This document shows positions 26,625 through 35,081 of a DNA stretch of 64,000 nt, in pieces (the stretch's first letter is position 1; every line of letters begins with the position of its first letter). The position numbers and the translations under genes were made by a program. The stretch is from Roseateles sp. (GTDB taxonomy: Bacteria > Pseudomonadota > Gammaproteobacteria > Burkholderiales > Burkholderiaceae_C). Below the pieces are notes generated by a model, which saw only the letters and a list, made by a program, of their open reading frames with translations, had not been told where the DNA came from and did not search any database. The stretch lies in the NCBI GenBank assembly GCA_016790285.1, contig JAEUPJ010000020.1:186001-250000 (forward strand), read 5' to 3'.

Positions 26625-28214
26625 ATGGAATTGCTGATTGGTCAGCTTCTGATCATCGTCCGGCGGATGTGGAAGTACCGCTGGGTAGGTTTGGTCGTGG
26701 CCTGGGTGACCGGACTGGTCGGCGCCGTCGTGGTGTTCGTGCTGCCGGACCGCTACGAGGCCAGCGCCCGCATCTACGTGGACACGCAGTCCATCCTGAA
26801 GCCGCTGATGTCTGGCCTGGCGGTGCAGCCCAACGTCGAGCAGCAGGTGACGATGCTCAGCCGTACGCTGATCAGCCGGCCCAACGTCGAGAAGCTCGTG
26901 CGCATGGCCGACCTGGACCTGAAGAACCAGTCCAAGGCCCAGCAGGAAGCGACCATCGAGACGGTGACGGGCAACCTGTCCATCCAGAGCAGCGGCCGCG
27001 ACAACCTCTACATCCTCGGCTACCGCGACAGCGATCCCGAGACCGCCAAGCGCGTCGTGCAGGCGCTGGTGTCCATCTTCGTGGAGTCGAGCCTCGGCCA
27101 GACCCGCCAGGGCACGTCCACGGCCACCACCTTCATCAACGAGCAGATCAAGTCCTACGAGGCCAAGCTCGAAGAGGCCGAGACGCGGCTGAAGGAATTC
27201 CGGCTCAAGAACCTGTCCAACATGGCCGGCGACGGCAAGGACTCCGCGGCTCATATCGCGGAACTCAGCGCCCAGCTCGAACGGGCCCGCCTGGAGTACC
27301 GCGAAGCTATGAACGCGCGCGACGCGGCCAAGGCGCAGCTCGAGGCCGAGAAGGCCCGGGGCGGTGCGCAGACCACGGCGCAGAGCCTGATCCAGGAATC
27401 GTCGGCCAACTTCAGCACGCCCGAGGTCGATGCGCGGCTGGCCGACCAGCGGCGCAACCTCGACGCCCTGCTGCAGCGCTACACCGACCAGCATCCCGAC
27501 ATCATTGCCACCCGCAAGCTCATCAAGGACCTGGAAGAGCAGAAGAAGAAGGAAGTGGCCGAGCTGCGCAAGGCCGCGATGAACGTACCGACCGCCTCGG
27601 TGGGGCAGGGCAACGGCAGCCTCGCGATGCAGGAGCTCACGCGCATCGTGGCGACGACGGAAGTGCAGGTCGCCTCGCTGAAGGCGCGCGTGGACGAGTA
27701 CACCTCTCGCTATTCGCAGGCGCTGTCGGCCATGAAGACCGCGCCGCAGGTGGAGGCCGAAGCCGCCCAGCTCAACCGCGACTACGCCATCCACAAGCGC
27801 AACTACGAAGACCTCGTGCAGCGTCGCGAGCAGGCGTCCATCTCCGGCGAGCTCGACGTCGCCTCGGGCGTTGCGGACTTCCGCGTCATCGACCCGCCGC
27901 GCGCCAATCCCAAGCCGGTCGCACCGAACCGCCTGCTGTTGCTGGCTGGCGCGATGGCCGGCGCCCTGGCTGTTGGCCTGTTCACCACGTTCGCGGCCAG
28001 CCAGCTGCGCCCGGTCTTCCACGATGCGAACGACCTGCGGGCGCGCGTGGAGCTGCCCATCCTCGGTGTCGTCACCCGCCTGGTGACGGACGCCGACCGT
28101 GCACGCCAGCGGGTCGAGCTGATCCGCTTCTCGGCGGGTGCCGGAGGATTGCTGGCGATGTTCGCCGTCGCATTGACGGTGTTGGCGGTGCAACTGAGCC
28201 GGCAGGTGGTTTGA
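26625..28214 (+). CDS. XrtA-system polysaccharide chain-length determinant (Wzz/GumC family, TIGR03007-type)
   Basis: 529 residues. An N-terminal membrane helix (~20-40) and a C-terminal membrane pair (~430-450 and ~505-525) flank a large periplasmic coiled-coil region. The Wzz motif D-R-Y-E-A-S-A-R-I-Y-V-D-T-Q-S and the GNVR-like Y-E-D-L-V-Q-R-R-E-Q-A segment are visible. The P-R-A-N-P-K-P-V-A-P-N-R-L motif before the C-terminal helix is typical. It controls polymer length and couples the inner-membrane polymerase to the Wza-like channel; the kinase domain is the separate next gene, one base away. TIGR number quoted from memory. Confidence 0.93.
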   Translation: MELLIGQLLIIVRRMWKYRWVGLVVAWVTGLVGAVVVFVLPDRYEASARIYVDTQSILKPLMSGLAVQPNVEQQVTMLSRTLISRPNVEKLVRMADLDLKNQSKAQQEATIETVTGNLSIQSSGRDNLYILGYRDSDPETAKRVVQALVSIFVESSLGQTRQGTSTATTFINEQIKSYEAKLEEAETRLKEFRLKNLSNMAGDGKDSAAHIAELSAQLERARLEYREAMNARDAAKAQLEAEKARGGAQTTAQSLIQESSANFSTPEVDARLADQRRNLDALLQRYTDQHPDIIATRKLIKDLEEQKKKEVAELRKAAMNVPTASVGQGNGSLAMQELTRIVATTEVQVASLKARVDEYTSRYSQALSAMKTAPQVEAEAAQLNRDYAIHKRNYEDLVQRREQASISGELDVASGVADFRVIDPPRANPKPVAPNRLLLLAGAMAGALAVGLFTTFAASQLRPVFHDANDLRARVELPILGVVTRLVTDADRARQRVELIRFSAGAGGLLAMFAVALTVLAVQLSRQVV

Positions 28215-28215
28215 C

Positions 28216-29220
28216 ATGACGAGCCTCATCGAACAAGCCGCCCAGCGGCTCGAGCAGCTCCGCCAGGCAGGCGTCGTCCTGCCGGGCGACGAGCAGACCC
28301 AGCCGGCCGCCGAGCCGGCGCTGGCACCGATCGCATCCACCGCCCCGGCGGCCGCTGCCTCTGTCGCGGTGCCTGCCCCGGCCGTCGCAGCTGCCCCGGC
28401 GCCTTCCGTGGGCATCTCGATCCAGGACGACGGCCATCACCCCTCGTCCAAGCGCGTGGAGCTGGACGTGGTGGCGCTGGCCGCCCAGGGCTTCCTGATG
28501 CCGCACACGCCGCGCTCGCAGACGGGCGACCAGTACCGCGTCATCAAGCGCCCGCTGATCAAGAACGCCATGGGCAAGGGCGCGGCCACGATCAACCACG
28601 CCAACCTGCTGATGGTCACGAGCGCGTTGGCCGGCGAGGGCAAGAGCTTCACGTCCATCAACCTGGCGCTGAGCATCGCGGCCGAACTCGACAACACCGT
28701 CATGCTGGTGGACGCCGACGTGGCGCGCCCGTCGGTGCTGCGCATGCTGGGCCTGCCCCAGGGGCCGGGCCTGCTGGACGTGCTGGAAGACCGCGTCGAG
28801 ATGTCGGAGGTGCTGCTGCGCACCAACGTCGAGAAGCTGACCATCCTGCCCAGTGGCACGCCGCATCCGCGCGCCACGGAGCTGCTGGCCAGCGACGCCA
28901 TGCGCCTGATGCTGGACGACATGGCCCGGCGCTACCCGGACCGCATCATCATTTTTGATTCCCCGCCGCTGCTGCTCACCACCGAGTCGCGCGTGCTGGC
29001 CTCCCACATGGGCCAGATCATCATCGTCGTCCACGCTGAAAAGACCGCCCAGAGCGCGGTCCAGCAGGCGCTGCATGCCATCGAGAGCTGCCCCGTCAAG
29101 ATGATGCTGCTCAACCAGGCCAGCCCGAACGCCGCCGGCGGCTATGGGTACGGCTACGGGTATGGCTACGGCTACGGTTACGGTTACGGCTATGGCAGCA
29201 ATGACTCGGCTCAGACCTGA
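28216..29220 (+). CDS. XrtA-associated tyrosine autokinase (BY-kinase) with poly-Gly-Tyr tail
   Basis: 334 residues, cytosolic. An Ala/Pro-rich N-terminus (~20-70) is followed by the BY-kinase/CpsD fold: Walker A-like A-G-E-G-K-S-F-T-S-I-N (~138-148), Walker A' M-L-V-D-A-D-V-A-R-P-S and Walker B-like I-I-I-F-D-S-P-P. The C-terminus carries nine consecutive Gly-Tyr dipeptides followed by S-N-D-S-A-Q-T. In this family the C-terminal tyrosine cluster is autophosphorylated and controls interaction with the chain-length protein encoded upstream. Here the cluster is an almost pure dipeptide repeat. The last 20 bases overlap the next gene. Confidence 0.93.
   Translation: MTSLIEQAAQRLEQLRQAGVVLPGDEQTQPAAEPALAPIASTAPAAAASVAVPAPAVAAAPAPSVGISIQDDGHHPSSKRVELDVVALAAQGFLMPHTPRSQTGDQYRVIKRPLIKNAMGKGAATINHANLLMVTSALAGEGKSFTSINLALSIAAELDNTVMLVDADVARPSVLRMLGLPQGPGLLDVLEDRVEMSEVLLRTNVEKLTILPSGTPHPRATELLASDAMRLMLDDMARRYPDRIIIFDSPPLLLTTESRVLASHMGQIIIVVHAEKTAQSAVQQALHAIESCPVKMMLLNQASPNAAGGYGYGYGYGYGYGYGYGYGSNDSAQT
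29140..29196 (+). repeat. Hexanucleotide (GGN-TAY) repeat encoding the kinase tail
   Basis: Nine consecutive GGN-TAY codon pairs plus one GGC. Wobble positions vary (GGC/GGG/GGT, TAT/TAC), so the repeat is maintained at protein level rather than being a recent perfect microsatellite. Slippage could still change the number of tyrosines. Confidence 0.9.
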
Positions 29221-30739
29221 GCCGCGCCATCTGCCCCTGGCCCTCGCCCTGCTTGCGATCGCGGCCCACGCCCAGCAGGGTGAGGGCGGGACCGCCAGCC
29301 CGATCCAGCCGCGCATCGGCTTCTCGCAGAGCTGGACCGACAACCTGCGCCTGAACGACCAGGAGAAGGACGCCGCGCTCATCACGACGGTGTCGCCAGG
29401 CATCAGCATCACGAAGAACTCCGGGTCGCTGCGTGGCAGCCTGGACTACGCCCTCAACGGCATCACCTACCTCAAGACGAGCTACGGCACGCGGGTGCAG
29501 AACGCCCTCACGGCCAACCTGCAGGCCGAGATCGTGCCAACGACGCTGTACGTGGACGCGCAGGCCAACATCGGCCAGCAGAGCGCGTCGGCCTTCGGCG
29601 TGCAGGCCACACCCACGCTGGGATCTCAAGGCTCGGTGGCGGCGCTGGACAACCCGAACAGCCGCGAGACCGGCTCGCTGACGGTCTCGCCACTGCTGCG
29701 CGGGCAGCTTGGCGGCCTGGCGAGCATCGACCTGCGCGGCAATTTCTCGATCACCGAGGCGCGTGGCGCGGCCATTGGCGACAGCCACGGCAGCGGCGGG
29801 ACGCTGCGCATCACGCAGCTTGCCCCGGGCAGGCTCAGTTGGTATGCGCAGGCCATGACGCAGCAGGTGCGCCCCAAGGGTGCGATCGCCAACCGGACCA
29901 GCTCCGTCGTGCTCGGCCTGAACTATGTGCCCGACCCCGACTGGACTTTCAGCGCCAACGCCGGACGTGAGCGCAACGACTACCGCAGCCGCGACGGGTC
30001 AGCGGAGAACGGCCTGACCGGCGGCCTCACCGCGCAATGGTCGCCCACGCCGCGCACGCGGGTGAACGGCGACTACCAACGCCACAGCTACGGCAACAGC
30101 CACGGCCTGAGCTTCGAGCACCGCATGCGCAACTCGGTGTGGCGGCTGTCGGACAGCCGCACCGTCACGCTGGGCAACACGGGCGGGGCTGGCGGCCTGC
30201 GCACGAACTACGACCTGTACTCGCAGCTGTTCGCCTCGCTCGAGCCCGACCCGGTCAAGCGCGACGCCCTGGTGCGTGCGGCGTTGCTGTCGCTGGGCCT
30301 GTCGCCCGACGCGCCTGCCTCGCTCGGCTTCCTGTCCACGGGCCCGAGCCAGATGCACAGCCAGCTGTTCATGTTCACGCTGCAGGGCGTGCGCAGCAAC
30401 ATCACCGCCAACGTCAGCCGCACCGTGACGACCCGGCTGGCCAGCGGCCTGAACCAGGGCGATCTCGCAACAAATGGCCTGATCGAGCAGCGCTCCTATT
30501 CGCTGTCCGCCAGCTACCAGCTGTCGCCGGTGTCGGGCCTGTCGTTCACGGCTTCACGCCAGGAGACGCAAGGCGACGCGACCAACCAGCGCACCCAGCT
30601 CACCAGCCTGCTGGCCAACTGGAACGTGCGGCTCGGCTCGCGCTTGAGCGTGCAGTTAGGCGGCCGCCACAGCCGCTTTGAAAGCGTCACGCCCTATACC
30701 GAGAATGCCGTGTACGCCAACCTGACCCAACAGTTCTGA
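29201..30739 (+). CDS. XrtA/PEP-CTERM-associated outer-membrane beta-barrel protein (TIGR03016-type)
   Basis: 512 residues from the ATG at 29201 (29192 is also possible), overlapping the kinase gene by 20 bases. A signal peptide (P-L-A-L-A-L-L-A-I-A-A-H-A) precedes repeated amphipathic beta strands with aromatic and polar alternation (for example W-T-F-S-A-N-A-G-R-E-R-N-D-Y). The last residues, Y-A-N-L-T-Q-Q-F, end in Phe as outer-membrane barrels do for BAM recognition. The family is known only by its co-occurrence with exosortase A; it may be an extra outer-membrane channel or an assembly aid for the polysaccharide. No enzyme motif is seen. Confidence 0.88.
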   Translation: MTRLRPEPRHLPLALALLAIAAHAQQGEGGTASPIQPRIGFSQSWTDNLRLNDQEKDAALITTVSPGISITKNSGSLRGSLDYALNGITYLKTSYGTRVQNALTANLQAEIVPTTLYVDAQANIGQQSASAFGVQATPTLGSQGSVAALDNPNSRETGSLTVSPLLRGQLGGLASIDLRGNFSITEARGAAIGDSHGSGGTLRITQLAPGRLSWYAQAMTQQVRPKGAIANRTSSVVLGLNYVPDPDWTFSANAGRERNDYRSRDGSAENGLTGGLTAQWSPTPRTRVNGDYQRHSYGNSHGLSFEHRMRNSVWRLSDSRTVTLGNTGGAGGLRTNYDLYSQLFASLEPDPVKRDALVRAALLSLGLSPDAPASLGFLSTGPSQMHSQLFMFTLQGVRSNITANVSRTVTTRLASGLNQGDLATNGLIEQRSYSLSASYQLSPVSGLSFTASRQETQGDATNQRTQLTSLLANWNVRLGSRLSVQLGGRHSRFESVTPYTENAVYANLTQQF

Positions 30740-30822
30740 CATGAAACGCCCAGCGCTCTCCCGTCCTGCCCTGCGCCCCATGGTGCGGGCCGGCTGCGCG
30801 CGGGCCGTCCGGTGCCACTGAT

Positions 30823-31920
30823 ATGTATGAAGCCTTTTACGGCCTGAGCAGCAAGCCCTTCCAGCTCAGCCCGGACCCGAACTTCTACTACGGCAGCAAG
30901 CAGCACCGCCGGGCCAAGGCCTACCTGGACTACGGCGTGCTGCGCAACGATGGCTTCATCGTCATCACCGGCGAGATCGGTGCCGGCAAGACGACGCTGC
31001 TGCGCGGCCTGCTGGACAGCCTGAACCGCAGCAACGTCGTCATCGGCAACGTCGTGACGACCCAGCTCGACGCGGAAGACACGCTGCGCATGGTGGGTGC
31101 GGCCTTCGGCGTGCGCGTGAAGGACGCGCCCAAGTCCGAGCTGCTCATGACGCTGGAAGCCTTCTTCGTCAACCAGGTGACGCAGGGCAAGCGCTGCCTG
31201 CTCATCGTGGACGAGGCGCAGAACCTGACGCCGCGCGCGGTGGAGGAGCTGCGCATGCTCTCCAACTTCCAGTTCAGCAACCAGTCGTTGCTGCAGACCT
31301 TCCTCGTCGGCCAGCCCGAGTTCCGCGGCATCCTGCAAAAGCCCGAGATGGAGCAGTTCCGCCAGCGTGTGGCGGCCACCTGCCACATCGGCCCGCTCGA
31401 CGAAGACGAGACCCAGCGCTACATGGAGCACCGCCTGAAGTGCGCCGGCTCCACGGGCAAGCCCACCTTCGACCACGACGCCTTCCCGGCCATCCACAAG
31501 GCCAGCAACGGCATCCCGCGCCGCATCAACCGCCTGTGCGACCGCCTGCTGCTGCTGGGCTTCATGCAGGGGCGCAGCCACCTGACGCTGGCCGACGTGA
31601 AGGAAGTGCTGCGCGACATCGCCCAGGAAAGCGAGACCCCGCGCCACAGCGACGCCAGCCCCCTGGACAGCGTGCCGGCCAAGCTGCCCGACAGCCGCCC
31701 GGCCGTGTTGGACAGCGCCCCCGGCAGCCTGGACATCGCCAAGCTCAAGATGAGCGTGGCCGAAGTGGACGGCCTGTCCTCCGAGATCGCCGCACTGAGT
31801 GCCGACCACCACACCGACCGCCTGCAGCGCCTGGAGCGCAGCATGATGCGCCTGGAGCGCATCAACCTGCAGACGCTGGCGCTGCTGCAAAAGCTCGTGG
31901 ATGCGGTCAAGCAGCACTGA
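30823..31920 (+). CDS. XrtA/PEP-CTERM-associated AAA ATPase (ExeA-like, TIGR03015-type)
   Basis: 365 residues. It starts M-Y-E-A-F-Y-G-L-S-S-K-P-F, the ExeA/GspA-like opening, then Walker A G-E-I-G-A-G-K-T-T-L-L (~46-56), Walker B L-L-I-V-D-E-A-Q-N-L and a C-terminal winged region to ~270, followed by a Pro/Ser-rich tail ending in a possible coiled coil. It is cytosolic or membrane-associated and probably powers or gates export-complex assembly, by analogy to ExeA. An 83-base gap from the barrel gene contains a 26-codon open frame of doubtful reality. The deacetylase gene follows 13 bases after the stop. Confidence 0.92.
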   Translation: MYEAFYGLSSKPFQLSPDPNFYYGSKQHRRAKAYLDYGVLRNDGFIVITGEIGAGKTTLLRGLLDSLNRSNVVIGNVVTTQLDAEDTLRMVGAAFGVRVKDAPKSELLMTLEAFFVNQVTQGKRCLLIVDEAQNLTPRAVEELRMLSNFQFSNQSLLQTFLVGQPEFRGILQKPEMEQFRQRVAATCHIGPLDEDETQRYMEHRLKCAGSTGKPTFDHDAFPAIHKASNGIPRRINRLCDRLLLLGFMQGRSHLTLADVKEVLRDIAQESETPRHSDASPLDSVPAKLPDSRPAVLDSAPGSLDIAKLKMSVAEVDGLSSEIAALSADHHTDRLQRLERSMMRLERINLQTLALLQKLVDAVKQH

Positions 31921-31933
31921 CATCGAGGTTGCC

Positions 31934-32827
31934 ATGCTGATGCCCACCCCGACCCCGCCCCTGCGCAATGCGATGAGCATCGACGTGGAGGACTATTTCC
32001 AGGTCTCCGCCTTCGCGCCCTACATCCGTCGCGACGACTGGAACGGCCTGGAGTGCCGCGTCGAGCGCAACATCGACCGCATCCTGGCCCTGCTGGCCGA
32101 CAAGCAGGTCAAGGCCACCTTCTTCACGCTCGGCTGGGTCGCCGAGCGCTACCCGCAGGTGGTCAAGGCCATCGTGGCCGGCGGCCATGAACTGGCCAGC
32201 CACGGCTTCGGCCATGAGCGCGCCAGCGACCTGAGCCCGGCCGCCTTCCTGGACGACATCACCCGCGCCAAGCGCCTGCTCGAGGACCTGGGCGGCGTGC
32301 CCGTCGTGGGCTACCGCGCGCCGAGCTTCTCCATCGGCAAGGCCAACCTCTGGGCCTTCGACGTGCTGCGCGACGCCGGCTACCGCTACTCCAGCAGCGT
32401 CTACCCCATCGCCCACGACCACTACGGCATGCCCGACTCGCCGCGCTTCGCCTACCCGGTGCGCGAGGGCCTGCTCGAGATCCCGGTGACGACCGTGCGC
32501 ATGGGCTCGCGCAACCTGCCCAGCAGCGGCGGCGGCTATTTCCGGTTGCTGCCTTATGCGCTGTCGCGCTGGATGATCCGGCGCGTCAACGAGGTCGACC
32601 GCGAGTCTGCGGTCTTCTACTTCCACCCCTGGGAGATCGACGACGAGCAGCCGCGCGTGCCCGGCATCGACGCCAAGACGCGCTTTCGCCATTACGTCAA
32701 CATCCCGCGCACCCACGGCCGCATCGCACGGCTGCTGGAAGACTTCCGCTGGGGCCGGATGGACGAGATCTTCCTGGGCCGCGAGGCCAGCCCGCGCACG
32801 CTTGCGCCCTCGCTGAGCCCCGCCTGA
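31934..32827 (+). CDS. XrtA-system polysaccharide deacetylase (NodB fold with DUF3473-type C-terminus, TIGR03006-type)
   Basis: 297 residues. The NodB-like motifs are S-I-D-V-E-D-Y-F (Asp17 and Asp20), S-H-G-F-G-H-E (metal-ligand His90 and His94) and Y-R-A-P-S-F-S. The C-terminal part has F-Y-F-H-P-W-E-I-D, characteristic of this subfamily. It should remove N-acetyl groups from amino sugars of the polymer or a lipid-linked intermediate. There is no signal peptide, so cytosolic action on a precursor is likely. The ATG at 31934 is chosen because GAGG lies five bases upstream; frames to 31901 overlap the ATPase gene. The next gene begins directly after the stop. Confidence 0.92.
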   Translation: MLMPTPTPPLRNAMSIDVEDYFQVSAFAPYIRRDDWNGLECRVERNIDRILALLADKQVKATFFTLGWVAERYPQVVKAIVAGGHELASHGFGHERASDLSPAAFLDDITRAKRLLEDLGGVPVVGYRAPSFSIGKANLWAFDVLRDAGYRYSSSVYPIAHDHYGMPDSPRFAYPVREGLLEIPVTTVRMGSRNLPSSGGGYFRLLPYALSRWMIRRVNEVDRESAVFYFHPWEIDDEQPRVPGIDAKTRFRHYVNIPRTHGRIARLLEDFRWGRMDEIFLGREASPRTLAPSLSPA

Positions 32828-33877
32828 ATGAGTTCACCCCTTCGCATTGCGCGCCTTGCCGCGCAGGACGCCGCCATGTCCGCCCGGTGGGACGCCTTCG
32901 TGCTCGCCCACCCGCAGGCCACGTTCTTTCACCGCAGCGGCTGGATGCGCGTCATCGCCGGGGTCTTTGGCCACTCGTGCTACTTCCTGTATGCCGAGCG
33001 TGACGGCGAGATCGAAGGCGTGCTGCCGCTGGCCGAGGTGAAGAGCCGCCTGTTCGGGCATGCCGTCACGAGCCTGCCGTTCGCCGTCTACGGCGGGGTC
33101 GCGGCCCTGAACGACGAAGCCGCCGCGGCACTGGAGGCCGAGGCCGAGAAGATCGCACGGGGGCAGGGCGCCGAGCACCTCGAATACCGCTACCTCGGCG
33201 AGACGCGCCACGCCGACTGGCCGCGCCAGGACCTCTACGTCACCTTCCGCAAGGAAATCCTGCCCGACGAGGAGGCCAACATGCTGGCCATCCCGCGCAA
33301 GCAGCGCGCGATGGTGCGCAAGGGCATCAAGAACGAACTGCGCGCCGAGATCGACCCCGGTGTGGACCGCTTCTTCGACCTCTACGCCGACAACGTCCAC
33401 CGCCATGGCACGCCGGCCATGCCCAAGAAGTACTTCCAGGCGCTGCTCGACGAATTCGGCCCCGACGCCGAGGTGCTGACCGTCACCGCCCCCGACGGCA
33501 AGCCGCTGTCCACGGTGCTGACCTTCTACTTCCGCGACGAGGTGCTGCCCTACTACGCTGGCGACGACGAGGCCGCGCGCGACCTCGCCGCCAACGACTT
33601 CAAGTACTGGGAGCTCATGCGCCGCGCCTGCGCGCGCGGGCTGAAGGTCTTCGACTACGGCCGCAGCAAGCAGGGCACGGGCCCCTATGCCTTCAAGAAG
33701 AACTGGGGCTTCGAGCCGCAGCCGCTGTCCTACGAGTACCGGCTGTTCAAGCGCGAGTCCATTCCCCAGAACAACCCGAACAACCCGAAATACCAGCTGA
33801 TGATCAAGGCCTGGCGCAAGCTGCCCATCGGCTTTGCCAACTGGCTCGGGCCCTTCATCGTCAAGAACCTCGGCTGA
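32828..33877 (+). CDS. FemAB-family XrtA/PEP-CTERM-associated transferase (TIGR03019-type)
   Basis: A 349-residue GNAT-fold protein of the FemABX type. The first half has H-P-Q-A-T-F-F-H-R-S-G-W near 32-43. The second has P-R-K-Q-R-A-M-V-R-K-G (the family's basic motif, ~157-167), N-V-H-R-H-G-T-P, F-D-Y-G-R-S-K-x-G-T-G and F-K-K-N-W-G-F-E-P. FemX proteins use aminoacyl-tRNA to modify peptidoglycan precursors; members in XrtA loci may add an amino acid or acyl group to the EPS or its lipid-linked precursor (inference). The ATG follows the deacetylase stop without a gap, so translation is coupled. Confidence 0.9.
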   Translation: MSSPLRIARLAAQDAAMSARWDAFVLAHPQATFFHRSGWMRVIAGVFGHSCYFLYAERDGEIEGVLPLAEVKSRLFGHAVTSLPFAVYGGVAALNDEAAAALEAEAEKIARGQGAEHLEYRYLGETRHADWPRQDLYVTFRKEILPDEEANMLAIPRKQRAMVRKGIKNELRAEIDPGVDRFFDLYADNVHRHGTPAMPKKYFQALLDEFGPDAEVLTVTAPDGKPLSTVLTFYFRDEVLPYYAGDDEAARDLAANDFKYWELMRRACARGLKVFDYGRSKQGTGPYAFKKNWGFEPQPLSYEYRLFKRESIPQNNPNNPKYQLMIKAWRKLPIGFANWLGPFIVKNLG

Positions 33878-33887
33878 CGGTGCTGGC

Positions 33888-35081
33888 ATGAAGCTGCTCT
33901 ACCTCGTCCACCGCCTGCCGTACCCGCCCAACAAGGGCGACAAGGTGCGCTCCTACCACCTGCTCAAGCACCTGGCGGCGCGGCACGAGGTGCACCTGGG
34001 CACCTTCATCGACGACCCGGACGACGAGCAGCACCTGCCGCGCGTGCGCGAACTGTGCAAGAGCCTGCACGTGGCGCGCCTGAGCCCGCGCAGCGCCAAG
34101 CTGATGAGCCTGCGCGGCCTGCTCAGCGGCGAGGCCCTGAGCCTGCCCTACTACCGCGATGCCGGCCTGCAGGCCTGGGTGGACGCCACCGCCGCGCGCG
34201 AGGGCTTCGACGCCGTCGTCGTGTTCAGCGGCGTCATGGCGCAGTACGCCCGGGGCCTGGCAGGGGTGAAGACGCTCGTGGACTTCGTCGACGTGGACTC
34301 CGCCAAGTGGCGCGACTATGCCCCGGAGCATGCCTGGCCGATGTCCTGGCTGTACCGGCGCGAGTTCGCCAAGCTGCTCGGCTTCGAGCAGCGCGTGGCC
34401 GCCGACGCCGCCTGCAGCTTCTTCGTGACCGACAACGAAGTGGCGCTGTTCCGCGAGCTGAGCCCCGGGCGCGAGATGCGGCTGGCGGCGCTGGGCAACG
34501 GCGTCGATGCGGACTTCTTCACGCCGGACCCGTCCCGCGCCAGCCCCTTCACGCCGGGCGAGCTGCCCGTCGTGTTCACTGGCGCCATGGACTACTGGCC
34601 CAACGTCGACGCCGTCACCTGGTTCGCCCAGGACATGCTGCCCGCGCTGCGCGCGCGTTTCCCCGCGGTGCGCTTTCACATCGTCGGGCGCAGCCCGACG
34701 CCGGCCGTGCGGGCCCTCGCGGGCGAGGCCGTGAACGTGACCGGCACCGTGCCGGACGTGCGCCCCTACCTGCAGCATGCCGCGGCTGTCGTCGCGCCGC
34801 TGCGCCTGGCGCGGGGCATCCAGAACAAGGTGCTGGAGGCGATGGCCATGGCACGCCCGGTCGTGGCCGCCGGCACCTGCGTGCGTGCGATCACGCAACA
34901 GCCACTGGCCGGTCTGCAACCGGCCGACACGGAAAGCGAATACCTCGAGCGCCTGGCCCAGTGGCTCGCCGACGCCCCGGCCGCCGCGCAAGCCGGCCAG
35001 GGCGCGCGCGACTTCGTGCTGGGCGCCTACAGCTGGGACGCCCACCTGGCGGGCCTGGACCGACACCTGGAGGCCGCGTGA
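33888..35081 (+). CDS. XrtA-associated glycosyltransferase (TIGR03087-type, GT4-like)
   Basis: 397 residues with two Rossmann domains of the GT-B fold. The N-terminus L-Y-L-V-H-R-L-P-Y-P-P-N-K-G-D-K and D-F-V-D-V-D-S-A-K-W are hallmarks of this exosortase-linked family. The donor-binding domain has V-F-T-G-A-M-D-Y-W-P-N-V-D-A and a V-L-E-A-M-A-M-A-R-P-V-V motif. Adds one sugar of the repeat unit on the cytoplasmic face. The start at 33888 lies 10 bases after the FemAB stop. The stop overlaps the exosortase ATG by one base. Confidence 0.92.
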   Translation: MKLLYLVHRLPYPPNKGDKVRSYHLLKHLAARHEVHLGTFIDDPDDEQHLPRVRELCKSLHVARLSPRSAKLMSLRGLLSGEALSLPYYRDAGLQAWVDATAAREGFDAVVVFSGVMAQYARGLAGVKTLVDFVDVDSAKWRDYAPEHAWPMSWLYRREFAKLLGFEQRVAADAACSFFVTDNEVALFRELSPGREMRLAALGNGVDADFFTPDPSRASPFTPGELPVVFTGAMDYWPNVDAVTWFAQDMLPALRARFPAVRFHIVGRSPTPAVRALAGEAVNVTGTVPDVRPYLQHAAAVVAPLRLARGIQNKVLEAMAMARPVVAAGTCVRAITQQPLAGLQPADTESEYLERLAQWLADAPAAAQAGQGARDFVLGAYSWDAHLAGLDRHLEAA

